Assembly (NCBI RefSeq): GCF_030913635.1
Contig: NZ_CP133188.1
Location: 2,294,001 to 2,358,000, forward strand
DNA length: 64,000 bases
From: Sedimentibacter sp. MB35-C1
GTDB lineage: Bacteria; Bacillota; Clostridia; Tissierellales; Sedimentibacteraceae
Direction of reading: 5' to 3'
Below are positions 36,696 to 44,412 of this stretch, piece after piece; positions within the stretch are counted from its first letter, which is position 1, and each line of letters begins with the position of its first letter. The notes beneath the pieces are model-generated. The model was not told the DNA's origin. It did not search any database and was given only the letters and a program-made list of their open reading frames with translations. Position numbers and translations under genes: made by a program.

Positions 36696-38114
36696 TTAAA
36701 AAACTGATTCATTTGAAGAATTCATTTCTTTTGTAACATTAATCATTTGCTCAAGTATTTCAATAATTTTATCTGAAAGTTCTTCCGCTTTTAGAACGGA
36801 GGAATCAGCTCCGGTTTGATCATTATTATTAATATAGCTGATAACAGAGTCGCCTGTCTTATGAAGGTCATGATGTAGAAGCTCAATTCTTTCCCATAAT
36901 TCTGACAGCTTTTCTGATGAAGGCTTGACAGAATAATAAAAATGTCCAAAACCACATTTGTGCTCATCTGTTTGAATTGGAATAATTTGCATTTTGTCTG
37001 CCATCTTTTTAACATTAACTATCCAAGCTTTATGAGCATTTATTGCATTTCTTACTGTTTCAATAAAGTCTTCATTTGAAAGGCCGCAAATTTTACTGTT
37101 AACCATCTCGCCGGAAGTTAATGCAAGCTCGCTAACAGTATTTTCAATTTTTAGCATGGAAGCCGAGACTTCGTTTATGGAATTGCTTATAATATTAAGT
37201 TCTTCTGCAGATTCAGAAAGGTTTTGTATATCATTGTTTATAGACTCTAAAGCTGAAGATGACTCCTGGAGAGAAGAATTAATATTATTACTGGTTTGGG
37301 CTATATCAGAAATTCGATTTGCGATTTGCCCTGTAGAACGTGTGCTTTCATCCATGGATGCGGAGACTGTATCTATGCTTCCGCTTACTTTGCCGATAGA
37401 ATTAAGAGTTTTTGAAACACTGTCGTTGCTTCTGTTTGAAGCGTTATTTACTTCCACAAGCAATTCATCTATGTTTGATGTAAGTTTTCTTGTTGTCTCA
37501 GAAAGCATTCTGATTTCTTCTGCTACAACAGCAAATCCTTTACCTGCTTCTCCTGCTCTTGCAGCTTCTATCGACGCATTCAGTGATAAAAGATTTGTAT
37601 GATCTGATATATCGTTTATACTTCTCACAGATTCGTTAATTTTACTTATAACATTTAAAAGGTCATGTACACTTTGTTCCATATCTTTGGAGAAAGCCAT
37701 CATTTCAACATTTTCTGCTTTTATACTGTCAAGAATTTCATTGCTTTTTATAGTTGTTTGATTCAGAGACACTATATCTTCTGAAATCTGGCCTATAGTT
37801 TGAGACAGCTCCGTATTTGCATCTATAATTTGAGCTGTGGAAGTTGAAATTTCTTCAGAAGAAGAAGCAACTTTTGAGAACATTTCGCTTAATTTGTCAG
37901 ATGAATTTTTAATCTTATTGCCAAAAAAAGAAAGCCGAAGATCAAAATCACTTATCATAGTTGCAATATTAAAAACTCCTTTAAACACATAGGCGGCCTT
38001 TTTATTTGAGCTTAGCTCAGTTGAGCCTTTGGTTGATTTATCCTGCTTATTTTTCAGGTTCGATTTTCCTGAATTAATTGTATTATCCTTTAATATTCCT
38101 TTAAAAAATGACAT
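36696..38114 (-). CDS. Soluble methyl-accepting chemotaxis protein with C-terminal CZB domain
   Basis: The 472-residue protein has no membrane segment. The signalling hairpin tip [20 protein letters not shown] is intact, and the C-terminal ~110 residues form a chemoreceptor zinc-binding (CZB) domain with [16 protein letters not shown] and [10 protein letters not shown], which supply the His3Cys zinc site. CZB receptors sense zinc or hypochlorite through the Cys-Zn thiolate. I start at 38114 (cat on plus), after AAAGGAG; the longer frame to 38159 lacks a ribosome site. It is monocistronic, with a predicted promoter TTGTAA-N17-TATATT at 38203-38175. Confidence 0.9.
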   Translation of the reverse strand: MSFFKGILKDNTINSGKSNLKNKQDKSTKGSTELSSNKKAAYVFKGVFNIATMISDFDLRLSFFGNKIKNSSDKLSEMFSKVASSSEEISTSTAQIIDANTELSQTIGQISEDIVSLNQTTIKSNEILDSIKAENVEMMAFSKDMEQSVHDLLNVISKINESVRSINDISDHTNLLSLNASIEAARAGEAGKGFAVVAEEIRMLSETTRKLTSNIDELLVEVNNASNRSNDSVSKTLNSIGKVSGSIDTVSASMDESTRSTGQIANRISDIAQTSNNINSSLQESSSALESINNDIQNLSESAEELNIISNSINEVSASMLKIENTVSELALTSGEMVNSKICGLSNEDFIETVRNAINAHKAWIVNVKKMADKMQIIPIQTDEHKCGFGHFYYSVKPSSEKLSELWERIELLHHDLHKTGDSVISYINNNDQTGADSSVLKAEELSDKIIEILEQMINVTKEMNSSNESVF

Positions 38115-38174
38115 TAATTCATCTCCTTTATGTATGTAATAAAATAGCAAGTCTAGCACTATATGGCCATTACT

Positions 38175-38203
38175 AATATATCATTGCTGCATGAAAGTTA
38201 CAA
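38175..38203 (-). promoter_or_regulatory. Predicted promoter of the chemoreceptor gene
   Basis: On the minus strand TTGTAA (38203-38198), 17-base spacer, TATATT (38180-38175). Confidence 0.5.
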
Positions 38204-38360
38204 CAATTTTTGACAAAAAATTTATTTTTGATTTTTCGGTTAAATTAATATTAGAATATTGTTGGTATAAGTAATGGAAGATTATAGTAGTAATTCTGTT
38301 AGTAATATAATATAATACAAATTAAGAAATTAAGTATTTCGATAAAGGAGAATGATTAAA

Positions 38361-38483
38361 TTGGATAATAAAAAATGCATTATTTGCGAAAAGTATAATA
38401 AGGGTGTTGACATAGTTTACCAAGATTCTTCGGTATCAATAAGTCATATGGTAAGACACACAGATAAATCGGATAATTATTAG
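38361..38483 (+). CDS. Small CxxC protein (40 aa), unknown
   Basis: A 40-codon frame from TTG 38361, 10 bases after AAAGGAG (38344-38350), to TAG 38483; an in-frame ATG at 38352 is too close to the ribosome site. The N-terminal part has KKCIICEKYNKG, a possible zinc or redox CxxC knuckle, then a polar tail with no hydrophobic segment. It could be a small zinc-finger-like protein or a decayed gene start. Not in any family I know. Confidence 0.4.
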   Translation: MDNKKCIICEKYNKGVDIVYQDSSVSISHMVRHTDKSDNY

Positions 38484-38522
38484 GTTATTACATGGTAGAG
38501 AGTAAAATCTTTTGATTTTATT

Positions 38523-38714
38523 ATGGGAAAATATTATATTTCAGTATATAATAGTAATACTAGACAAACTATAAAAGATTTGTTTGAATATGCACAGAAT
38601 CCTAAAGTAGGTCCTAATGCAGGATGGGCACGACGTCATAAAGCTTATGCATGCATAATAGTGTTTCAAAACAGTCGGGTTGAAAAATTGCATAAAAGTT
38701 TTAAAAATTTATAA
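38523..38714 (+). CDS. Small hypothetical protein (63 aa)
   Basis: A 63-residue frame following the CxxC ORF after 39 bases. It is rich in aromatic and basic residues (GKYYISVYNSN, GWARRHKAYACIIVFQN) with no signal peptide and a poor ribosome site. It may be a real small protein or a gene remnant; the surrounding region is poor in coding content. Confidence 0.35.
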   Translation: MGKYYISVYNSNTRQTIKDLFEYAQNPKVGPNAGWARRHKAYACIIVFQNSRVEKLHKSFKNL

Positions 38715-38841
38715 TTGTAAATTAACACCTGCAATATTTGGGGGTTGAGTCCCAAAAACCAACCTTTATCTATTGCAGTTAAATAAACACTTTAAGAGTT
38801 TCTAAAGTACTAATAATAAAAAGGGAGGGGAGGTGGTAATC

Positions 38842-39261
38842 GTGTTTAAGAAAAGTTTAATAATCGTATCGTCACTCTTAATATTTGTAGTTTTGTTTGG
38901 TTGCTCTACAAAGGGAAAAAATGATAATGCACAACCTGATGAACTGCAAAAAGTTGCAACAACAGAAAATGATAGTGCTAAATATACTGTTGATGAATTA
39001 TCAAATGCAATATTATCAAATGATACGGAAAAAGTCAGTAAGATTATTCAAAGCAAAACTGTTGATATTAATCAAAAAAATTCTGATGGTAAATATCCAA
39101 TAGAAATAGTGTTTGTTATGAATAACTGTGAAATGGCTGAAAAGCTATTAGATGCAGGTGCAAACCCGCAAGTTGTTACATCAAACGGTGAAACGGTATA
39201 TGACATAGCAGTGAATAAGGGCAATAAGACATTAAAGGCAATATTTGAAAAATATAAATAG
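38842..39261 (+). CDS. Ankyrin-repeat lipoprotein
   Basis: A 139-residue lipoprotein: signal peptide of about 18 residues with lipobox LFGC (FKKSLIIVSSLLIFVVLFGC), a polar linker, and about two ankyrin repeats (DGKYPIEIVFVMNNCEMAEKLLDAGANP, then NGETVYDIAVNKGNKTLKAI). The start GTG 38842 is preferred over GTG 38833 because GGAGG at 38829-38833 is then 8 bases upstream. Probably attached to the outer face of the membrane for protein binding; partner unknown. Confidence 0.75.
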   Translation: MFKKSLIIVSSLLIFVVLFGCSTKGKNDNAQPDELQKVATTENDSAKYTVDELSNAILSNDTEKVSKIIQSKTVDINQKNSDGKYPIEIVFVMNNCEMAEKLLDAGANPQVVTSNGETVYDIAVNKGNKTLKAIFEKYK

Positions 39262-39750
39262 CCTATTGTGAGAAGTTAAGGAAATCGTAAGTATTATAAT
39301 GGATACAATTATGAAGATAACAGCGGTGGAATATTTAAATCTAACATTGACGATACTAATAAGCAGCAAATTTAAAGAGTATTACGAGAGTAGAAGATAG
39401 CAATGAATCAATATAGTTAAAGAAAAATTAATTTAAAGATTTCCAAAGGTGGATTGAAACTGTCCATTTAAAAGCATATAATCAAAAGAAAAAAATCTTT
39501 TTGAACAACTTATTCTAAAAGATGCTTAAATGTGTTAAAATGCAAATTATGCCTTGTAAATGAATTTGATTATTTTTTTAAATTATTTATTTGGTTTTAG
39601 CATGTTTTTATTAAAATGTAATTGCGTATATTAAAAAGTAGAAATCAAAATAGACTATAATAATTAATGAGTAATAGAATATGCTATAATTGTAGATTAT
39701 TTTGCAAAAATCCGTGCATAAGCTAAATTATTATAGAAAGATAGTGGAAT

Positions 39751-39784
39751 TTTATGTCGCAAAATATCTATTTTGCGACATAAA
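39751..39784. repeat. Perfect inverted repeat with TTTTGCGACAT half sites
   Basis: Bases 39751-39766 (TTTATGTCGCAAAATA) pair perfectly with 39769-39784 over a 2-base centre. It could be an operator or a hairpin; the following GTATTTTTT makes a weak terminator possible. Confidence 0.75.
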
Positions 39785-40340
39785 GTATTTTTTGAACAGA
39801 GGGGAGGCCTTAAAAACACTGATTTTGATTATGAATTCAATTTTTTAATTTATTTTTCATTATAACTTTTTTAGCTATGCACATTTTAATTTTGATACTA
39901 ATTTAATTTTCATATTGGCATAAATAAGTTTGGCGGTAGATTATTTTATAAGTTTTGGTATTAAATTGATTATTATTGATTATTATTGCAATTTACAACA
40001 TCGATAGAAATTTTGCGGCATATTCTTTTATCGATAAATTTCACCTCCAAAAACAAGGCTTTAAATTGCGTTTTAACGAAAGTTATTTTTATTATTGACT
40101 ATTTATACCTGCGAATTTTTGCATTTATTTTAATATTATGAAATCTCATTTTTTTATTTATATGGACTACTTATTTTATATGAACTACTGTCAATATTAT
40201 TGCTTGCTGTTAAATTTCAAATGATAAATTAAAATATGGAATTGTGTCTATTGTAGGTTATTTTAATAGTGACTATTGCAGGTTGCCATAATGTGCAATA
40301 ATGGCTCTTGTATTTTTCTCTATTTAACTATATAATAGTT

Positions 40341-40369
40341 TTGCGACATTTTATATATTTGTGTATACT
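40341..40369 (+). promoter_or_regulatory. Predicted promoter of the RACo-like gene with overlapping half site
   Basis: TTGCGA at 40341-40346, 17-base spacer, TATACT at 40364-40369. The -35 is inside TTTTGCGACAT, the motif repeated at 39751-39784. Confidence 0.6.
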
Positions 40370-40415
40370 CCTCTATCTAGTGCTTAATATATTTAATAAA
40401 GAAAGAGAGATTTGA

Positions 40416-41969
40416 ATGATTTATAATATTAAAAATAAAACTAAAAAAATATTAATCTCTAAATTATTACAGCAGAATAATATTAACTTTCCTCTACCCT
40501 GCGGCGGTAATCATACCTGCGGTAAATGTAAGATTAAGGTTAATGGTGAGCTCTCCTCTATTTCTGATTCTGAAAGAAAACTTTTAACTAAAGAAGAAGT
40601 TGAAACCGGAATAAGATTAGCCTGTATGACAACTGCCTATTCTGATATTGAAGTTGATATTGATGATTTGAAATCCTTTAAGATTTTAGATTATGGAATT
40701 GCGGATAACTTTATAGCTGATTCTTTTCTTTCAAATTCAGAATATGGTCTAGCAATAGATATAGGAACAACCACTGTAGTTGCCTGCTTGTTAAAAGGAA
40801 GTAAAAATGAATTTCTTTCTGTAAAAAGTGAATTAAATATGCAGAGTATCTATGGTGCAGACGTTATTTCCAGGATAACATATTTAATCAACCATTCTAA
40901 TTTAGAAGTAACTCAAACTATAGTATCGCAAATCAATAAAATGATTGAAACATTAACAAAAGAAAATAGCATTGGAACTAAGGATATAAAGTACGTTACA
41001 ATAACGGGGAATACTGCTATGATGCATTTTTTTACAGGCATGAACCCTAAGGGTATTGCTTATTATCCTTTTACCCCTGAAAGTTTATTTGGAGATTACA
41101 TAGATAATGATTTCGGACTTAATTTGCCGAATGAATGTAAAATTTATATACCGTACTGCATTAGTGCGTATATTGGCGCGGATTTAATGTGTTGTATTCT
41201 TTCAAGCAATGTTATTGACCATATGGATACTTACTTTATTGTAGATATAGGGACAAACGGTGAAATGGCGCTTTATAGAGATGGGACAATCAGTTGCTGC
41301 TCAACTGCCGCCGGTCCTGCTTTTGAAGGTGCAAATATTAAATTCGGTATGACAGCTTCAGATGGTGCTATATTTAAGGTATATTATGAACGGCGTTATG
41401 ATTCAATACAGTTTGAAACAATTAATAATGTTCAGGCAGAAGGAATCTGCGGTTCAGGCATAGTAGATGCGTTGGCTGTTTTTTTAGATTTAAATATAAT
41501 TGACTATACCGGAAGAATTTTAGCTGACGGCCACAGATTTACAAAAAATATTATTTATAATAATGATGAGATTTGTTTTAAATTTGATGATGCTGATGTT
41601 TATATAACTCAGAATGACGTAAGGCAGATGCAGCTGGCAAAAGGTGCCATAGCGGCGGGCATTGAAACTTTACTTTTTGAGAATAATGTTAAAGAAAATG
41701 ATGTTAAAAGATTTTTCATTTGTGGAGGATTCGGAACATATTTAGACTTAAATTCTTCTGTAAAAATAGGGCTTTTGCCAAAACGTGTTATTGACAGAGC
41801 TATGTTATTGGGAAATGGGGCCTTAGCAGGGGCTGCACGCATAATTCTGGACAAAAGCAGCATTGAGAAAATCAACTTTATTAAAAACATGTGCAGTCAT
41901 ATTGAGTTGTCGTCAAATGAAGCTTTTATGAATAAATATATAAATCATATGAATTTTCATCAGTGGTAA
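40416..41969 (+). CDS. RACo-like ATP-dependent reductive activator of corrinoid proteins
   Basis: The 517-residue protein has an N-terminal [2Fe-2S] ferredoxin domain (C29, C35, C38 in CGGNHTCGKC and C70 in RLACMT), a linker, and a C-terminal ASKHA domain (AIDIGTTTVVACL, VDIGTNGEMALY, ICGGFGTYLDL, LLPKRVIDRAMLLGNGALAGA). This is the layout of RACo/RamA proteins, which reactivate Co(II) corrinoid methyltransferases by ATP-driven one-electron reduction. No methyltransferase or corrinoid protein gene is within the window, so the target lies elsewhere. The gene is alone, behind a 1.15-kb gap. Confidence 0.9.
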   Translation: MIYNIKNKTKKILISKLLQQNNINFPLPCGGNHTCGKCKIKVNGELSSISDSERKLLTKEEVETGIRLACMTTAYSDIEVDIDDLKSFKILDYGIADNFIADSFLSNSEYGLAIDIGTTTVVACLLKGSKNEFLSVKSELNMQSIYGADVISRITYLINHSNLEVTQTIVSQINKMIETLTKENSIGTKDIKYVTITGNTAMMHFFTGMNPKGIAYYPFTPESLFGDYIDNDFGLNLPNECKIYIPYCISAYIGADLMCCILSSNVIDHMDTYFIVDIGTNGEMALYRDGTISCCSTAAGPAFEGANIKFGMTASDGAIFKVYYERRYDSIQFETINNVQAEGICGSGIVDALAVFLDLNIIDYTGRILADGHRFTKNIIYNNDEICFKFDDADVYITQNDVRQMQLAKGAIAAGIETLLFENNVKENDVKRFFICGGFGTYLDLNSSVKIGLLPKRVIDRAMLLGNGALAGAARIILDKSSIEKINFIKNMCSHIELSSNEAFMNKYINHMNFHQW

Positions 41970-42026
41970 CTTACGTATTTTTATAAAAATTAAATTCACA
42001 TAAATACTATTTTAATTGGAGGAAAT

Positions 42027-42995
42027 ATGTATATAGATTACAGCAGGCTGTGCCCTGCTCCCATGAGCGATTTTTTAGAGTACATGCTGTCTATTAAAGG
42101 AAGATCTGAAAAGACGGTAAGTGAATATTTTCTGGATCTCAGAACTTTTTATCGCTTCATGGCGTTACGGTACAAATTATGCTCTGAAAGCGATGAGTTT
42201 AATGATATAGATATTAATGTTATAACACTTGATGTTTTGAAAAAAATAAGCATCATGGATTTGCACGCTTTTGTGGGTTTCATAGACAGAGAGAGAAACA
42301 ATTCAAATAGGACAAAGGCAAGGAAAATAGCGTGCCTCAGATCTTTTTTTAAATATTTATATTCCATAGTTAAACTTATTCCTTCGAATCCTGCAGTAGA
42401 TTTGGAGACTCCTAAAAAAAATAGCAGGCTTCCTGTAGCTCTTACATTGGACGAATCAAAAAGCATGCTATCATCTATTAAGGGATCAAATGAAAAACGA
42501 GATTATGCGATAATAATTTTATTTTTAAACTGTGGATTGCGTCTTTCAGAGCTTATCGGCATAAATATTGATAAAATTAAGGGAGATACGCTGACTGTGG
42601 TTGGAAAAGGAAACAAGGAACGAACAATATATTTGAATGACATTTGTATAAAAGCAATTGAAGATTATCTTGCTGTCCGTCCTGACGCAAAGCCTGGGCA
42701 CGAAAATGCTTTATTTATAAGCAACCGCAGAACTAGGTTCACTCAAAGAGGCGTGCAACATATGGTTGAAAAATATTTAGCAGAGTCAGGGTTGTCAGGT
42801 ATGCATTATTCTCCGCATAAGTTGCGCCATACTGCAGCAACACTAATGTACCAATATGGTCATGTTGACATTCGTACTCTTCAAGAACTCCTTGGACACG
42901 AAAGTGTCTCCACAACTCAGATTTATACTCATATTGATAAAAAACAACTTCGCGATGCCGTTAAAATTAATCCTTTGAATGATGAAACTACATAG
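42027..42995 (+). CDS. xerC: Tyrosine recombinase of the Xer family
   Basis: The 322-residue protein has an N-terminal SAM-like DNA-binding domain (FLEYMLSIKGRSEKTVSEY) and a catalytic domain with all active residues: R172 (CGLRLSEL), K194 (GKGNKER), H264-x2-R267 (SPHKLRHTA), H291 (LLGHESVS) and Y300 (TTQIYTHI). Length is typical of XerC/XerD chromosome-dimer resolvases rather than phage integrases. Nothing mobile flanks it, and it lies next to yneA/lexA, so it is probably a chromosomal resolvase paralogue; XerC versus XerD is not decided. Confidence 0.9.
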   Translation: MYIDYSRLCPAPMSDFLEYMLSIKGRSEKTVSEYFLDLRTFYRFMALRYKLCSESDEFNDIDINVITLDVLKKISIMDLHAFVGFIDRERNNSNRTKARKIACLRSFFKYLYSIVKLIPSNPAVDLETPKKNSRLPVALTLDESKSMLSSIKGSNEKRDYAIIILFLNCGLRLSELIGINIDKIKGDTLTVVGKGNKERTIYLNDICIKAIEDYLAVRPDAKPGHENALFISNRRTRFTQRGVQHMVEKYLAESGLSGMHYSPHKLRHTAATLMYQYGHVDIRTLQELLGHESVSTTQIYTHIDKKQLRDAVKINPLNDETT

Positions 42996-43015
42996 TTAAT
43001 TTATCATAACATTAA

Positions 43016-43048
43016 ATAATAAATGCACCATTAAGGTGCATTTATTAT
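43016..43048. terminator. Bidirectional terminator between xer and yneA
   Basis: A 14-bp perfect stem (43016-43029 with 43035-43048; core AAATGCACC) over a 5-base loop lies between convergent genes. Confidence 0.8.
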
Positions 43049-43090
43049 GATAAAAACACTAAGATTGGAGTAACTGGCATTTTGCCAGCA

Positions 43091-43396
43091 TTACCTGCTT
43101 AGAGGGATTTTTATTATGTCGCCGGGATATATGGAGGCATTTTCAATATTATTAACTTTTGATATTTCATAAATAACCTGCCTTATTTCTTTATTATCGG
43201 CGTAATTAGATGCTATGGACCAAAGTGTATCTCCATTTGTAATCTCTATGTAATCATATTGAGGTATATCTTTTGAATATGCATTTAACGTAGCGCATGA
43301 TGCAAAAACTAAGATGCTTATAAATAATATTGATATGAACATAAATCTTTTGAATTTTTTTATATCGGTTACCTTGTATTTATTTAATATTATCAT
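43091..43396 (-). CDS. yneA: SOS cell-division inhibitor, YneA-like LysM protein
   Basis: A 101-residue protein with a basic N-terminus, one membrane segment (FMFISILFISILVFASCATL) and a C-terminal LysM domain (GDTLWSIASNYADNKEIR, ENASIYPGDIIKIP). B. subtilis YneA has the same architecture, is divergently transcribed from lexA and blocks division during the SOS response. Its promoter here has a LexA box exactly in its spacer, so regulation and context agree. Confidence 0.9.
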   Translation of the reverse strand: MIILNKYKVTDIKKFKRFMFISILFISILVFASCATLNAYSKDIPQYDYIEITNGDTLWSIASNYADNKEIRQVIYEISKVNNIENASIYPGDIIKIPLSR

Positions 43397-43406
43397 AGTT
43401 CACCTC

Positions 43407-43418
43407 GAACATATTTTC
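43407..43418. promoter_or_regulatory. Degenerate LexA half site in the yneA-lexA region
   Basis: GAACATATTTTC matches the first half of GAAC-N4-GTTC but the second half is TTTC. It lies in the yneA leader. Confidence 0.35.
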
Positions 43419-43425
43419 TATTTAC

Positions 43426-43454
43426 ATTTTAGCAGAACATAAGTTCGATGTCAA
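43426..43454 (-). promoter_or_regulatory. yneA promoter
   Basis: On the minus strand TTGACA (43454-43449), 17-base spacer, TAAAAT (43431-43426). Confidence 0.85.
43435..43446. promoter_or_regulatory. LexA box in the yneA promoter spacer
   Basis: GAACATAAGTTC is a perfect GAAC-N4-GTTC site located between the -35 and -10 boxes of the yneA promoter, where LexA would block polymerase. Confidence 0.9.
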
Positions 43455-43472
43455 CATATATTTTGCCATTCT

Positions 43473-43486
43473 CAAACAAATGTTTG
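43473..43486. promoter_or_regulatory. LexA-like box upstream of lexA
   Basis: CAAACAAATGTTTG is palindromic and shares the interior AACAAATGTT with the recA box but has A and T instead of the outer G and C. It touches the lexA -35 box, as for a weaker autoregulatory site. Confidence 0.65.
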
Positions 43487-43512
43487 ATTTATTTGGTATT
43501 GTATGTTAAAAT
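43484..43512 (+). promoter_or_regulatory. lexA promoter
   Basis: TTGATT at 43484-43489, 17-base spacer, TAAAAT at 43507-43512. Confidence 0.75.
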
Positions 43513-43536
43513 GTATAAAAACAAAGAGGTGAAGCT

Positions 43537-44160
43537 ATGAATTTTGAAGGCTTAAGTGATAAGCAAATTAAAATATTAAAATACATAAAAAATGAACTGA
43601 ACCTGAGGGGCTATCCTCCATCCATACGTGAAATATGTAAAGCTGTAGGTTTGAGTTCCACTTCTTCCGTGCACGCACATCTTAATACATTAGAAGAAAA
43701 AGGATATATAAAAAAAGGAAATAATAAGCGAAGAGCTTTAGAGCTGATAGACGTTGATGATATATGCTCCAACATGCCTAAAAAAGAAGTAATAAATGTT
43801 CCTATAATAGGAACCGTAACAGCAGGACAACCTATACTTGCCGTTGAAAATGTTGATGACTCCCTACCTATTTCGATTGATTTTGTTGGCAACAAAGAAT
43901 CTTTTGTATTAAAGGTGAAGGGTGAAAGTATGATTGAAGCTGGAATATTAAACGGCGATTTTGTTGTAGTTAATTCTCAAAATGTTGCAAATAACGGAGA
44001 GATTGTTGTTGCTCTCATTGATGATGAGGCAACTGTAAAAACATTTTATAAAGAAAAGGATCATATAAGACTTCAGCCACAAAACAGTCTGATGGATCCA
44101 ATATTAGTTAAAGAAGCTCATATTCTTGGGGTTGTTAAGGCAGTAGTAAGAAAATACTAA
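43537..44160 (+). CDS. lexA: LexA repressor
   Basis: LexA represses SOS genes and cleaves itself when activated by RecA filaments. The 207-residue protein has the winged-helix DNA-binding domain (residues 1-70; GYPPSIREICKAVGLSSTSS), the cleavage site A96-G97 in TVTAGQPI, and the catalytic pair S131 (KGESMIEAGI) and K168 (ATVKTF). The start follows AAAGAGGTGA. Divergent from yneA, with LexA boxes between. Confidence 0.97.
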   Translation: MNFEGLSDKQIKILKYIKNELNLRGYPPSIREICKAVGLSSTSSVHAHLNTLEEKGYIKKGNNKRRALELIDVDDICSNMPKKEVINVPIIGTVTAGQPILAVENVDDSLPISIDFVGNKESFVLKVKGESMIEAGILNGDFVVVNSQNVANNGEIVVALIDDEATVKTFYKEKDHIRLQPQNSLMDPILVKEAHILGVVKAVVRKY

Positions 44161-44169
44161 TAAATAAAG

Positions 44170-44202
44170 AAGATAAGCTGCAAAAAAGCTTATCTTTTTT
44201 TA
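44170..44202 (+). terminator. Terminator of lexA
   Basis: AAGATAAGCT (44170-44179) pairs with AGCTTATCTT (44187-44196), followed by TTTTTT. Confidence 0.88.
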
Positions 44203-44293
44203 AAATAACATAAACAATCTTTTCATAATTTCATTCATTTTAAATTGACATAAATTCACCTGCCTTTAAGTAATTTTAGTTTAAAATTTGTAT

Positions 44294-44347
44294 ATAAAAT
44301 AGCAAAGGCGCATAAGTATTAAACTTATAGCGCCTTTGCTATTTTAT
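44294..44347. terminator. Long hairpin between lexA and ynbB, terminator of the minus-strand operon
   Basis: An 18-bp perfect stem (44294-44311 with 44330-44347; core GCAAAGGCGC) is extended by ATAAGT/ACTTAT after one bulged base. It lies about 65 bases beyond the ynbB stop. Confidence 0.8.
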
Positions 44348-44412
44348 ATTTTCATATAATAATGCATAAAATTATATTTGTCAATAGATTTTAGAAATTT
44401 TATTTTAAGTTT

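Larger units (their letters stand above)
39262..40415 (+). other. 1.15-kb nearly gene-free region with palindromic repeats
   Basis: No frame above 60 codons. At 39280-39375 a stop-to-stop frame reads like coding sequence (ENSGGIFKSNIDDTNKQQ-type composition, no start) and may be a gene remnant. At 39751-39784 there is a 16-bp perfect inverted repeat built on TGTCGCAAAA/TTTTGCGACA; a half-site copy is at 40011-40021 and another at 40339-40349, where it overlaps the promoter of the following gene. Otherwise AT-rich sequence without a recognisable RNA. Confidence 0.55.

Noticed and set aside
39973-40044. Minus-strand 23-codon frame starting GTG directly after GGAG
   Set aside because: The start codon touches the ribosome site, the peptide is short and polar, and there is no promoter; chance is likely in this AT-rich region.
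42027-42995. Tyrosine recombinase as the sign of an integrated mobile element
   Set aside because: Size and context fit a chromosomal Xer protein; no att repeats, tRNA target, phage or transfer genes are nearby.
43074-43088. Short dyad CTGGCA-TTT-TGCCAG just beyond the yneA stop
   Set aside because: Six-base stem with no T run, next to a much better terminator at 43016-43048.
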